Source of the DNA: Capsicum annuum
Lineage: Eukaryota; Streptophyta; Magnoliopsida; Solanales; Solanaceae
DNA: 64,000 nucleotides
Assembly: GCF_002878395.1 (NCBI RefSeq)
Contig: NC_061121.1
Span: 17,406,378-17,470,377 of the forward strand
Direction: 5' to 3'
The position numbers and the translations under genes were made by a program. Of the stretch, positions 46,975 through 60,259 are shown one piece after another (the stretch's first letter is position 1; each line of letters starts with the position of its first letter). The notes beneath the pieces were generated by a model. It saw nothing but the letters and a program-made list of their open reading frames with translations. It was not told the DNA's origin and did no database searches.

Positions 46975-47635
46975 ATTAAATCACCACTTTTTTGGACTGA
47001 TAAAGCTTGGTTTATTACGTTACAATCTTTTTTTGGTTTGGTCTTTTGTTTCCTCTGTAGTTTTTTACTCATTAAAAAGAAATTTGCAAAGAAACATAAG
47101 CCTTCTTTTCAATAAATCAGACTGCAAAAATATATCCTACCTTGGTCTATCATACATTCTTTCATTTTATATCATGGTTTATAAACATTCAAAATATGTA
47201 GAAACAATTGCTTCTGTCTGTAGTTAATGTTTCATCTGTGTGATTTTCCCTCGAATTCATTTGTGAGCTTAGCTTAGTATAACGAGCTGAACAATGGAAC
47301 ATACCGTTGGTGCCACCGTGCTAAACTCCCTAATATGAACAACCATCTAGCAAAATTGGGTTATGTCCAACTAGATTAATGTGAATGATTTAAGCAATCA
47401 CAGAGAGACAATACACAAAACAAATAAAAATGTTAGGTGACATGCACCAGTTAGTCACATAGTCTACAAATATGTAAATTGTCTCCAAAAAAACTTATAG
47501 ATTTCATGTCCGAATACGGTCAAAATGAATAAATTAACTAATACCATAACTTCATTTATTTAAACTACTTAAAATCCCCATCCTTTATATTAATTACTAA
47601 AATCTCTAGTTTATGTTCTCTCCTTAAATTTTTAA
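46975..47635. other. Non-coding spacer
   Basis: AT-rich DNA up to the start of duplication copy B. No open frame with a known motif and no repeat boundary was seen. Confidence 0.35.
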
Positions 47636-49345
47636 ATACATCATTATCACCCTAAAAAGTCAAATATATTAATTATCCCCCTTACAAAGTTGGCTGAAAA
47701 GCTTCTTTCCATCAATTTACTAATATCTTTAAAAAGTATAATACCCAATTCTCTCTTAACTCTCCATCTTCCGTCACCTCTGTTGCGTGCCGCTAACGCC
47801 ACCGCCACCACTTCTTCCTTGGCTTTGCTTTTTTCTATGTTTTGAAGAAAATTTACTCCTGTTTGTAAGAATTATTTAAAGGGTAGCCATATATAATTGG
47901 CAAACCTTACTTAGGCAGAAATTGATGTTGCTACTCCTCCGATCTGCCTTCTTCTATGTGAATTTTTAATAACAAATATAGTAGACACTTCCGTAGCCAC
48001 CGATACTTAAAGATTCAATCTTTCCAATCCAAGATTCAATCTTTTTCACCCTAAATCATTTCTTTTCGCGGGTTTCATAAATATCTGCCATTAATAATGG
48101 GATGGTGAAGGACATGAAAATACATCACGGGATCTCTAAAAGAGGTATAAAAATTATTTTTTAGTACTTTTTGTGTTATTGATATATAAGAATGATGTAT
48201 TTGGTGAAAAATGCCCCAAAATTATATATCAGAATACAAAACTAAACTATATTGATACATCAAATTTATGTATCAGTATGTGTATGTTTTACTGAATATA
48301 TACTGAGATACATCAGATTAATGTATCAATTTTGTATCGATATGTATTAGTATGGATACATCAAATTTATGTATCAGTTTGTATGGTGTGGATATATGGA
48401 AGGTGGTGTTTCACGGTTGGCTGATTGGAGCAATGATGGTGGCCACAGTTATGTGTTTTTTGATGGAGAAAAGGATTTTGATTGTTCGGTATGAAATTCA
48501 GCCGAAATAATGGTTGAGAGTTTAATGGGTTAGAGCTCGCAATGATTTTTTGATATTTTGAATCTGTTGTGTCTGCTCTGGCGACGCAAGTTCATCGACG
48601 ATATGACAACTCATTGTTGCTAAAAGAATCATGATCTTTTTTTGAATTTTAAATTTTGTCATTAATTGAACAAATTTTCATTTTTAACGCGCATTAATAT
48701 CTTGTTAGGATGTATCTGTTATAATGTTTCGTTTGTCAAATTATGTATCTGAAAAATCAAAATCAAGGATTTTATGTAATTTTGTTAAAAGAAGGGATAA
48801 ATAGTAATTAGGAGTAAACTTGTAGAGATTTATGCAAAACACCCTTATTTTTATGCAAACTCTTAAATTTCAACCACACATGTTTGAAAGTAACTGTGCA
48901 ACCTTAGGAGCAACCAACCACCAGAATTTGCATTTTTATTCAATGTCAATATTGTCAATTATTTTTTCCATAATTTGAAAGCGTATTTATATACAATAGG
49001 GGTGTCAAATGAGCGGATTGGGTTGAGATTGAAAATATTAAATAGGTTGAATTGAATATCGGGTTGGATCATGATCCGCCTAAATTCACTTTGAATTGAA
49101 ATGGGTAAAAATCAGGTTGGGTCTTGATCTGCCTAATTTGATCTGCTTAGTCTAAAAAATATTAACATATTGATATTTACCCCTTGTAAACCAAACTCAA
49201 GAAAATAAATTTGGATGGGGTTGGAAAGTTGGGTGGGTAGGTAGAGAGCGGGGGTGGGGTAAGATTTTTTTTTAAAATAATATTTTTTTAAACTAAAATT
49301 TCATTTTTTGGGGAGGGGTGTGGGGTAGAGGGTAGGGGGTTAGGA
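47636..49345. repeat. Segmental duplication, copy B
   Basis: Matches copy A (40029-41262 and 44070-44545) as a continuous block. Its left flank reads TTAAATTTTTAA then ATACATCATTATCA, with no retrotransposon, and so shows the site before the Reina-like insertion. Confidence 0.85.
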
Positions 49346-50085
49346 GAGAAAATTAAAGAAAATGTGTCATTTAAGTCTTTAATGAAGGATTGGTGACATT
49401 GACCAGCTTAAAGGGTCAAACATAATTAAGAAACCTGACTAGGTTAGTTGTGAACTTGATTAATATTTTTAAAACTTTCTAATCTTTTCAAAAATATAAA
49501 TCAACCCACACCCCTCTCCTTTCCAAATCAACTGGCTCTACTCTCTCTCTCGACAGTTTCTCCCAATCAACAGTTCTGTAAATTTCTCCTTTAAATCCCC
49601 GATGACTTTAACCTCCGGCGATAAATAGTTGGGCTTCGCGACAAATATCGACTTTCATCCGTCAATTGATGTTACAACCTTGCTTTCCTTCTACAACAAC
49701 TTCGAGTTCTTCATCGTCCCTTTTTTCCTTTCACATGTAAAAAATTATGGCCTTTTTAGTTTTGAAAAAAAAGAGGTCATTGAGCCAACTTCTCTTCTAG
49801 TATTGGTTAACAATTTCAATATTTATTGCTTTAATTTGAAATGTGGTCTGAATAGAACCCTAGTTTCTAGTATTTCTTCTCTTCTCTTTACGAAGTGAAA
49901 TATGATTTTTTGTAGTTTGTTGCATTTTTTGAAGTTTGATTTTTGTTGTTTGTATTTGTACAAATAAAAAAAATAATGTTGGTATTCTTTATGTTGCGTC
50001 TGTTATTGTGTTGGTTTGTTCTTGGTAAAAATGGTGATATTGATGTTGTTCTATTAAACAAAATCATGCTACTATTTTTTATGCA
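49346..50085. other. Non-coding stretch ahead of the peptidase gene
   Basis: A small open frame at 49629-49898 has no known motif. This may be the first non-coding part of the DUF1985 gene or plain spacer; I cannot tell. Confidence 0.3.
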
Positions 50086-51008
50086 ACAAATTAAACTTCT
50101 GATGCTGTAGATTAACCATCTGATGGAACAGATTTACTATTTGATGTAACAAATTAACTATCTGATGTAATAGATTTACCATATGATGCAACAGATTAAC
50201 CATCTAATGCAACAGAGAAACCGTCAGATTAAAAATCTGATACAATAGATTAACCATCTGATGCAACAGATTTACCAATGGATTAAAAATCTGATGTCAC
50301 TGATTAGCCATCTGATACATCAGATTAACTATCTGATGCAACATATTTATGATCGAATGCAACAAATTAACCATACGGTGCAATAGATTAAACATCTGAT
50401 GCAACAAATTTATCATTGAATGCAACAGAGGAACCATCTGATTAAAAATCTAATGCAATAGATTAACACCTGATGTAACAGATTAATCATCTGATACAAT
50501 AGATTTACCATTTAATGCAACCGAAGAACCATCAGATTAAAAATCTAATGCAACAGATTAATCATCTGATGCAACAGATGGACCTTTTGTTGGATAAAAT
50601 CCTATCAACTATTCCAACAAGACATTTTCAAGGCTTGTTTTTTCCAACTGATCATTCATCTATCGTGAGAGACGACCCTTCTGTTGGATGAAATCTAAAC
50701 AATATTGATCATTGATAACAGTTTTAATGGATCACTCATATGTTATAATAGATGTGTGATCAATTGTATAAACCAATCATCTATTTCAAAAGATGAGTGA
50801 TCTATTTTTATTATTGCAACAGATTACTCATCCATTGCAACAAATCAATCATATATTGTAATAGATGTGTGATTTTTTGCACAAACCAAACATCTGTTTT
50901 AATAGATGAGTGATTTATTTTTATTATTGCAACAGATTACTTATCTGTTGCAACCGGTTAGTTATATATTGCAACAGATAACCTACCTAGTGCAACAGAT
51001 GTAATAGA
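50086..51008. repeat. Clustered ATCTGATGCAACAGATTAACC / CAACAGATG repeats
   Basis: About twenty copies of a 21-24-bp unit (GATTAACCATCTGATGCAACA) fill 50086-50600. Below that (50740-51008) looser GTTGCAACAGATNACTCATC copies follow in both orientations. The unit lengths vary and there is no fixed spacer. Confidence 0.85.
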
Positions 51009-51009
51009 T

Positions 51010-53430
51010 AGACTACATCCACCACTCTATGAGTTTTCTTTACAAGCAGAAGATAATGAACATAGGGAGGAGGAATTTTTCAAAAGAGATGATCCAAATA
51101 CTAATAGCCCTTCCATAGAAGATTTGGTCAAAACCTTCAGCATTGATAGTTATCCTATGAGAATACAGTACGTTAGTGCCACAGATTTAATGGGTGATTT
51201 CGTAGTTAAGTCAGCTATGGAAAAATCTTTTGACGCCTTTAGAAAAATACTCTGAGAAAAAATTTGGATGCTTATTTCAGGGATAGCTGCTTTGGGCAAT
51301 ATATTGATTTGTCGGAGGACAACAATTCTCGTTTCCAAATGAAAATGGTATATGATCTTCTCAAGCGTAGATTTATGTATGAAAATAAGGATAAGATGAA
51401 TGAGGTGTGGATAAATTACTGTGGCATGCCTGTTTGTTTTGGTTGGAAGGAGTTTGCCATAGTTACTGGACTAAAATATTATTCTCCTTCTCCTTCTCAA
51501 GTTATACCTATTCTAACCCAATAAGTACCCCACACACCTAAAAAAGGCAAATGCAAGTCAAGTGATCGTGAATACTTGGTGTCCCTTGTTGGTCCAATCT
51601 TCAAAAATAAAAATTTAATAGAAGCGTTGAAAGGTAAAAATACTTTTAAAGAAGCAAAAGCAATCATTGTGCTTGGTTTGGTTTGTACATAATATTCTTT
51701 GGGCTAGAGACATTAACAACAACATACCACTTGGTTTAATAAATCTCTCTGAGGATCTTAAGGCATTTAACATCTATCCTTGGGGTTATGAAAGCTTCAA
51801 AATGACTGTCAAATTTTGTTGACTCCGTTAATGCCAAAAAAGTCAACTTATATGGCTTTCCATGGGCTTTCATGGTAAATATTTCTTTTATTATGATATG
51901 ATTTATTTTTTTATTCAATAATGCTTTTGATTTTTAACGTTATTTATAGGCTTGGGCATTTGAAGTCATTCCTTATTTGAGACAACAAGCGAACTACCAG
52001 AAAGATGTTTCGTGTCCAAGATCTTGAGATAATTGTCAGCCAAAACTAATAAAAATGCAAAATTTCTTTATCTCTTCAGCCCCCGAAGGATGTAGTAAGT
52101 ATAATTCTAATTAAATTTTTATTTTAATTAATGATTTTTGGACTGATCTAATCATCATTCTAATATATGTACTGATTTATGTTAGATTGTTCATCTGTCG
52201 CTTGTTCCGACCAATCGAGAGTTGAAGATGCCATTTTTTCTTATTTTACAGTCTATGCAAACTTTATCAGACCCTAAGCTCATTAACAGAACAAAAATGG
52301 AATTGTTTGGAGCAACAACCATCACAAGAAAAATAACTTTGGAGGGTAGGCATGGTATTATTGATAGTATTAGTAATGATGGAGCTGTTGGTGATGGTAG
52401 TGGTGCTGCTATTGGGGATAATTATGCTCCTCTTACAGTTTTTAAAATAAGCCATTATGAGTATGACCATACTGGTTATACAAATTTTACCCCTCCTAGC
52501 GAATGTTCTGCATGTAAATGTCAAGACTGCAAGGCAAAACATAATGTGTGATTAATGCTACTAATGCATTAGCTGCTCTTGTAAAGGGATTGATATCTAA
52601 GAGGGATGTCATTCCATCAAAGAGGATTTTATATCCATCCACTCCATTAGAGATTAAGGCTAAGCGAAGAAGGAAAATAATTTTCATGGCATTATCAAGC
52701 ATCCAAAAAAGCAAAATTGTAACTCCACTGTCTTTGTGTTGCACTATTAAGCAATATACAAGGGCCACAAGAGAGCAATATTAGCTGAAGAAGGTGAATA
52801 TATAACATCTGTTCCGACAGATGACACATCTGTTGAAAATTATCAAACATATATATACATCTGTTGCAACAATTGACTAACTTATTGCATCAGATATAAT
52901 ATCTGTTGCAATATATGTCTCGCCTATTTTAGCAAATCAAAAAGATCTACGTACCTTTTTTATTTTAACCAATATATGACCTATCTGCTGCAACAGATGG
53001 GTCATCATTTGGGATAAATTAAATCAAGACTTCCTACTATTTCAATTTTTTTAAACAGATGAGTCATATTTTACAATAGATGATCATCTGTTGGAAATTA
53101 TCATACAGGTATTCCTCATGTTTTAATTTGTCCCAACAGAAAGATAATCTATTTGGGATAATTTAAAATAGGAGAAAGACCTGGTTGATTTGCTAAAACA
53201 AATGAGTGATCATTTTCTATTTTTTTGTATCTCTGTGATTAGCATTGACAATTCTAGTTTTTCAGGTGGATGTCACAGTAGAAGCTACTGCTAAACATCA
53301 TTGGAAATATGCCACTCCTTTTATGGAAATACGGAGAAGCGAAAACGCAGAAACCATACGCAAGTGATATTAAAGATCCACAGTGACCAAAGTCGAATTC
53401 CATAGCACCGAATGAAGAACAACTTGTCCA
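51010..53430 (+). pseudogene. DUF1985-type gene, Ulp1-peptidase family, degraded (gene A)
   Basis: Reads [63 protein letters not shown], then after a stop and one-base shift near 51252 the DUF1985 core: YFRDSCFGQYIDLSEDNN, MVYDLLKRRFMYENKDK, VWINYCGMPVCFGWKEFAIVTGLKY. Further exons read LLTPLMP, WAFEVIPYLRQQ, LKMPFFLILQSMQTL (52182-52550), CSACKCQDCKAKH and IPSKRILYPSTPLEIKAKRRRK (52550-52784). VDVTVEATA follows at 53270 and the similarity then ends. The C48 peptidase domain is absent. This order is familiar from the many Solanaceae 'ubiquitin-like-specific protease' predictions carried by transposons. Stops and frameshifts show decay. Confidence 0.75.
52800..53190. repeat. CATCTGTTGCAACAGATG-type repeats in an intron of gene A
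   Basis: Copies of CATCTGTTGCAACA, TGCAACAGATGGGTCATC and related pieces in both orientations, between the exon ending near 52784 and the fragment at 53270. Confidence 0.75.
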
Positions 53431-54025
53431 TATTGAGTAGATATTTATAGCTTGAGTCTGTCAAAGTAATAACCTCTCCTCTCCTTAGGAATTATTGGCA
53501 TCAAAACTTAAATTTTTAATTTATTTGTACCCATAACAATTTTTTTTACATTTTTTATTTATTTGTTGATTTATTTCATGTAAGTTTTGAAGTCTTTAAT
53601 TTATTTTATTTTGTCTATGAATTTTATTTTATCCTTAGATTTGAACTTATTAATTAAAATGGAATACTAGATTCAAATATTGTAACATATAAGGTATTTT
53701 TTGCAACCGACGACATATCTATTGGAAAATATCAAACAAATTTAGACATAGTACAACATGTAGGACATCCGTTGAAAATTATCAAACAGGTCTTTTCACT
53801 ATTGTAACAGATAGACGTAGATAGAAATATCAGCATAATGCAACAAATGACCAATCTATTGTAACAGATAAACTATCTATCAGAACAGATAGAAGACAAT
53901 AGATAAAAAATCTATTGTATTATAAGAAATTCAACTTTCATCAAACAAAAAAAATTATCACTACATGTAAAGTGAAGTGACTTGAAATAAAAAATTATTA
54001 TGGTGTTTCTACATCTTATTCTTTA
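53431..54025. other. Spacer between the convergent peptidase-family genes
   Basis: AT-rich. Holds another motif cluster at about 53695-53900 (TCTATTGTAACAGATAAAC and similar) and nothing else recognisable. Confidence 0.5.
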
Positions 54026-54774
54026 TACACAGGCTTTCAAGTGTCCAGTTAGTACCCCATAATCCCAGACCTCTTGTATATTTACCACAACGTTGTCACA
54101 TAGAAAGGTCATTGGCTCAACCATTTTTGTGTTGGTCAGTAAATATTCAATGTGTGCAAACACGTACGACCGGTACGTGGCAATGATTTTATTTTTTTGG
54201 AAGGTCCATGTCCTTGTTTAGACATTCAAAATCCTATGTTTGCTTCATCAACACTTTCGCTAGAAAATGATCCATCAGTTTACTCTACTCAACAAGTTGT
54301 GGAACAACTCCACAGTTGCTACATGTGGGTAAAAAAATGGCCTTGTCGAAGGCAGGTAAGTTGCAGTCATAAACCTTGATATTTCCCTCCTTGAGTAGTA
54401 TCTCAACAACCAGAAAATGTATGACATCCATATTTATGACTGCAAGAATTCTCTTTTTCTTTTTTCCAGCTCTTGCCGTGTGGATATGGCCTCTCCCCTC
54501 TAACATATTTAATTATTTCTTCATTCCATTGGAATTCAGAAACTAACGAATCAAATCCCGGGCCACAAGGAGTTGAAGTTAGCTTAATGAGCTCATCGTA
54601 CCTTTCCTTGAAATTTTTGTAGAAGTTAATCTCCATTATTCAATTGGCAGCATAATAAGCTTTTGGGTACGCTAATTGCCTGCCCCTCATGAGGCAGAGA
54701 ATTTATTCAACATACTGTGATCTAAGAAGACAATTTTTAAATAGGTTAGTAGTAGTAAATAAGGAAAATATAGT

Positions 54775-54965
54775 GGAAAGATGCAACACATGATCCATCT
54801 GTTGTAGAGGGTTCACTGAATTTGTTCACAGATTACCTATGTAATACAACTTATGCAACAAATAGGTAATATATTGCTACAAAACCATCACCAGTTACAC
54901 TAAAATACCCAACTGTTGTAATAGATGACACATCTATTGCGTAGCTTCTTCTTCACAGAGTAGAT
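54775..54965. repeat. CAACAGATG-type repeat cluster in gene B
   Basis: ATGATCCATCTGTTGTAGAG, TGCAACAAATAGGTAAT and TGTTGTAATAGATGACACATC lie in an intron between the 54636 and 55020 coding pieces. Confidence 0.65.
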
Positions 54966-55105
54966 TAAAAGGCTAGGTTAGGAAAAGTAAACTTAACTTG
55001 TCCACATACCAGTTATGCATATCTATCATATTCTTGAAGTCTTCAGTGAAAAAGGTATGCATAGGGTAATCTTGTGTGCATTGCTTGGTATTCATGGCCC
55101 GTCGC

Positions 55106-55110
55106 AAATC
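55106..55110 (+). repeat. Target-site duplication AAATC, left copy
   Basis: AAATC at 55106-55110 and 57655-57659 brackets the second solo LTR. Confidence 0.85.
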
Positions 55111-57654
55111 TATAACGCCCCAAATCAGGTACCCAAAATGCTACACAGTGCTCATGACCCCGAAGGACCATAAGCTAACCCATGACTGCTATCTATACCT
55201 GTATACTGTATAAAATACTTTATAATGCAGAAAAATGAACTAAAAGGCCATAAGGTTCAATAATGAACATGGTCTGAATGATATAACATCTGTGTGGGGT
55301 AATAGAATACCCAAAACCAAATTGAACATACTGAAGTCTGAAACATGATAGTCTAGAAAGCCTCTAACTGACTGAACTGTTTGAGTAAGGATCTGATGAG
55401 ACATATCCCTAACTAACTCCAACTAATAGACTAATTAATGAGATAATAGGGAATAATCATGTCCTCGAATAATGAGGACTCACTTCTAACTCTGACTGCT
55501 GAAACTGGAATCTATTGCTGATTTAGAGCTTGTGTCTCTGAACCTATGGTGTAACATAAAAAGAAAGCACCATAGCGCAAATGTGTCAGTACAATGGAAT
55601 GTACTGAGTATGCATGTGAGGTAGGCTATATGCAGGGGTTTACATGCATGATCAATGCTAACTAACTATCTAACATGAACGTGAGAGTACATACATGAAT
55701 ACATAACTATAAATGATACCGTGATAACATGATTACTGATAACATGACATACTGATAACTAACATAACTGATAACATGAGTGATTATATCTGATAGTCCC
55801 GAATCTAATAGAACTATCTGAGTTTCGTTCTATATCTGAGTCGACTGTATCTGACAGTCCTAAATGCTGAAGAACTATCTGAGTTCTTTTACTAAGACTG
55901 ATACTAAAACTGTGGGAAGTAGTCATCTAACTAAAATGCCCCAAATGATGCATTATAGCTGAATTGGGGTCTAATCTATGCCCTGATTGGAAGGGTGTCA
56001 ATATTGCACCACTGGTAAGGAAAATATGTGAGTGATCCTAATATAACAGGTAACTCTAATGAGAACGATGTGAACCCTCATATAGCAGGTCAAGCCACAT
56101 CATCTACCCTCATATAGCAGGCTATGATGTCTCAACCTATGATGGCTACATAGTTCTGGAACACAAGGATTGCTTCTAAGAATCACACCCTCATATAGCA
56201 GGTAAGTTCCCACCCCTGGGTTCGCTAGGTGATAATTTCTACTCCCATCTGAATAGACACTGAACATGATTTACTAAACTGAATATGGACTGAGTTACTG
56301 ACTTTCGTTGACTGACAAAATACTACTGACATCTGACAACTGACTGATATCATGAGATCATGGAGATTTCCTCAGTCATATGACTATCTGAAGTCTATGG
56401 ATCATAGCTTGACTGAGAGTATCATAGAAACATGACATGGCTCTAGGCACACAGCTAATATTTCGGGTACAAGTACCCCCAGGACTCCATGGAAGGAAAA
56501 TAACCAAGCATAACTTACTTGAACATATAACTAACATCATAATCCATAATACATTTATAGAAGCATTCCATCAAAACATGTAATAGGAATAACTTGTACA
56601 TACATGGGGATTTCATGATATCATACTAGTTGGGCATTGTTCCTTTATCTAGGCATTTAATCAAACACATGGTAGGCGTAGCACATGTAGACAATATTAT
56701 ACAATAATTAATCATCATGATTCATCTCTAATTTCATCATCCTAGGGTTTATTCATAGGTTCACATGAATATACATCTATACAAATCAATTCCACATAAA
56801 ATTGATCACTCAACATGGATTTGAATTCAATTGATCATTCTCAACACACACAAAACAAACCTAACATGAAATAAGTGAAGAAATCCATAAACTTAAACTT
56901 AGAAAAGAGATTCTTGGGCTTCATGGATGAAAGGAGTCCATGAATGAACACTACGCATACCTTGGTTCGTGATTTCATGAAGATTGACGGAGGAAATTCT
57001 TGACTCTGAATCTTCTATGAAAAGCCCTAGGTTGTTCTTGAGAGATTTTTGAGATAAGAGAGTGTATTTTGGGTGAAAAGTGGCTAAATCACGTGTTATT
57101 GGGTTTAAATAGGTTGACCCTTTTAACCCTTGGATGAGTCTTTTAAAATTGTAAAAATTTACAAAACTAGACCTTTAGCGTGATGCGGTACTATTGCACC
57201 GTGTCATTGGATTTTGACAATTGATAAATTGAGGAATGGCGCGATGCGGGGTCATCACGTTGCCACTTCCTTTGTGACCTAGAACTTTGGCGCGACACGG
57301 GGAAATCGTGCTGAGACACTAAAAAATGGACAGTTCTAAATTTGGTCCCTGGCGCGATGCACCATAATCGCGGAACCCTACTGGAATTTGCCAAATGCCA
57401 TTTCCTCTTGTGGCGCGGAGCACCATTGACTAATATGGTGCTGTTTTACGATGGGAACTTGAAATAGTCGTAGCTTCTGATTCGGTTATTGGATTTGGTC
57501 GAATCTTATATCGATGAAAAGCTTATTGAATTTCCCACATCACAAAAAGTGAAAATCTTGAAAATTTCTCATGGAATAACCATCATTCAATTTAGAAGCT
57601 AATACTAAGCATTCTTGAGATGAAATTATCTAGGAAAAAGTATGGGGTATTACA
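55111..57654 (-). mobile_element. Second solo LTR, 2.5 kb, ends TG...TA
   Basis: Minus strand TGTAATACCCC to GGCGTTATA, with AAATC duplications and no coding region. It shares the order of landmarks with 33751-36077 (start, the GCGATGCGG-type blocks at 57180-57370, the TCATATAGCAGG segment, and the ACCATAAGCTAACCCATGA end). Four copies of CCCTCATATAGCAGG lie at 56070-56210. It interrupts gene B. Confidence 0.88.
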
Positions 57655-58439
57655 AAATCCCTCTTCTCTTTGGCGCTAAGTTCCGCGTATATGTCCATCT
57701 TTTTTAATGTCCGTTAAACTTTGACAACTTTTGGAGAGGGAGGAGTTGCAATTTTTTTTGGTTTTTGATTGGAGAGTATTTGGATAATTGCTCTTTTCTT
57801 CCTCGTAACTGCCATTGTAGGAGTGTATGGCTCTCTCACCTTCTTGGATGGTATGATACCTCTCTTGGATTTTAATTGCTCGAAATCTTTAGCGATAGCC
57901 TTTACTTTTTCAAAGAGTTTATGTTATCTATCCTTGCACTCTTTGTATTTGCAATAAGAACATGAAGGTGAAGAGGGGTGAGAGGGACCACTGTAAGGGT
58001 GGGAGGGACCGATTTAAGGGTGAGAGAGACCTGTGAAATGGGTGTTTTAAAACATATTTATTTTTTCTTGAGCATTAACATGCTCATCATCATGACTGAC
58101 ATCAATATCAGTCTTAGTATGGCTGCCACCAACATCAACAACTCTACCAGCAACAGCCCCAGAAGCAGCACCCAGATATATTGCAGCAGGTTGGCCATGA
58201 AGAGCCTCAACATTAGGTTGACCTTGACTAACTGCTCTTCTTATGGCTATTAGTCTAACCAATTCCTTTTTTATTAACTCCACTATTGGGTATGTTATTT
58301 TATTAACAAGACCTACTGTAATAAAAGAAGTCATCCTCAACTCCTGCTCTATAGGCACGATCCATGGATGCACAACCTATAAAAAAGATGGATAGAGTTA
58401 AGTCATATAATAATTTGCAGTCAGTTGGGTTACATGTTA

Positions 58440-58740
58440 ACACAGACAACTTATACAATAGATGATTTTTCTATCGTAATAGATGATTCATATGTGGTAA
58501 CAAATTAAATATATATATTACATCAGATTACCTATCTGTTGCATAATTTGCAATGATAGGTAATCTGTTGAGTCAAGTTCAGAGAACCAAAGCAACAGAT
58601 GGGTAATCTGTTGTAAAATATAAATTATCTGTCACAACAGATCACCCATCTGTTGCACCAGTTATAGTAGACAGGTAATTTATTACAACAGATGACCCAT
58701 CTATCACAACAGATGGCACATCTGTTTTAATATCTTTCTT
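58440..58740. repeat. CAACAGATG-type repeat cluster in gene B
   Basis: Dense copies in both orientations, such as CACAACAGATCACCCATCTG, AACAGATGGGTAATCTGTTG and ACAACAGATGGCACATCTGT, between the exon ending near 58380 and the one ending near 58750. Confidence 0.8.
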
Positions 58741-60259
58741 TAAGTCAAATTATTTTACTTGAAAGAAGGCTTACTGTATCATCTGAAGGGTTAAAGAGAT
58801 CAACCTTCTTAATTCTTGTGTTGCTCTTTGCAACCAATAACCTAAGGATCCTTGGATGAGAAACCTCATGCAAGTAATCCTTGACCTGCTTTTGGAGGGA
58901 GGAATGACTTCAAATTCCCAAACCTAAAAAATGTAAACAGGATGCAAGTAAAAAAGTCATAATAATTATTCAATATAAATTAATGGAAGAGTAAGTAAAT
59001 AGTGATTAAATTTACCATGAAAGCCCAAGGAAAGCCATATAATCTGATTGTCTTTGGGGATAGCTTTGACAGTCAAGTTGTAGCTGTCATATCCCAAGGG
59101 ATAATTGTTGAATTTCTCAAATTCTTCAGCAAGCTTCAACAAATCATCTTAATGACTTTGTTGATGTGTCTTGCCAATATAACGGAACGAGTAAACCAAA
59201 TTAAGAATAATTTCTCTTTGCACTTCTTTGATATTGTTTTATCCTTGAGATGTTTTAACAACTTATTGACTCTGTACCCACGTCTAGCAATGTCCAATAA
59301 CCCATCTATTTTTTTCTTGCATTTATTGGTTTTGGTGGGTGGTCGATCACTTGGACAATGCCTTCCCTCTATTTGATGGTGGTGGTTTCACTGTCCTGCT
59401 TGCCTTGGACCTTTTGCGGGGTGGTTCCTTGATGGGAGGTTCTTTGGGACGATCATATCTCAATCCTATCACTATGGCAAAATCTTTCAAGCCAAAACAA
59501 ACTGGCATACCACTATAGTTGATCCAGATTTCATCCATATTTTTGCCCTCTCCTTAGAATCATCACCCATTTACTTGATCGTGCGCTTAAGAAGACCATA
59601 TACCATTCTTATTAGGAAACGGGTAGTGTGGTCCTCAGACAGCTCAAGAAAGTATCCAATACAGCTCTTCTTAAAATGTTCGTCTATGGTTTTATTCTTC
59701 ATAGTATTCCTAAATTCTTTTAAAAGGTTTCCCAGCTTCCATTTAAGTGTAAGATAACTAGTTAGTTTTACAGGGTTATCTATCGGCATCGCAACTTGAA
59801 ACCTGTCAATACTAATAGCTTTGACAACCTCATGCTGAGATTTTGATATTAATTCATTCCCTATTGGTGATGCATTGTTAATATGTTGATCATCATCCTC
59901 TTTGTCACTTTCTTTTTCCTCCTCTTCTTGTTGATCTTCTTCTTCTTTATCCCCACTTTTATTTTTCTCATCACCATCTATAGACCCTTGTCCACCTCCC
60001 TCAACATTGTTTTCATATCTTTCCTCTGCTTTACTTTTTCCTGTCTGAGATTGTTTAGGAAGCTCCTCCAAATCCATATATACTCTAGCCTTTTTTGTTA
60101 GATGGTAAGAAGTTGATCTACTTTTACTTTCTTTTATTTTGGAAGACATGTTTTACCTACAAACAACAGAAAAACAAAAAATACATTACAATTGATGTAT
60201 GCATAAATTTTAAAACAAGGTAAGACAAATTTCAATAAATTTTATACGCCACATTACAA

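Larger units (their letters stand above)
54026..60149 (-). pseudogene. DUF1985 plus Ulp1-like (C48) peptidase gene, degraded (gene B)
   Basis: From ATG 60149: MSSKIKESKSRSTSYHL, KKARVYMDLEELPKQS, an acidic Glu/Asp run (about residues 60-90), then DUF1985: FKKSCIGYFLELSEDH, MVYGLLKR, stop/shift near 59575, then EIWINYSGMPVCFGLKDFAIVIGLRY. Later exons: LYGFPWAFM (59030), VIPPSKQ...PRILRWLVAKSN (58930-58790), VHPWIVPIEQELRMTSF (58373 on), SYCKYKECKDRQHKLFEKV (57960). After the solo LTR come MNTKQCTQDYPMHTFFTEDFKN, MEINFYKNFKERYDELI, EFQWNEEIIKYVRGERPYPHGKSW, NMDVIHFLVVEILL, IKVYDCN and AHIEYLLTNTKMVEPMTFL. The last group is the C48 peptidase: His in IHF and Asp in YDCN are kept, but the position of the catalytic Cys (NDCGAYAL-like) reads ATYRSYVF. 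Frameshifts, the solo LTR and the altered Cys mark it as dead. Confidence 0.75.

Noticed and set aside
49629..49898. Open frame of 89 codons
   Set aside because: No motif; AT-rich DNA; no splice or expression evidence visible.
50086..50600. CRISPR-like look of regularly recurring short repeats
   Set aside because: Plant nuclear DNA, variable unit length, no unique spacers, no Cas genes.
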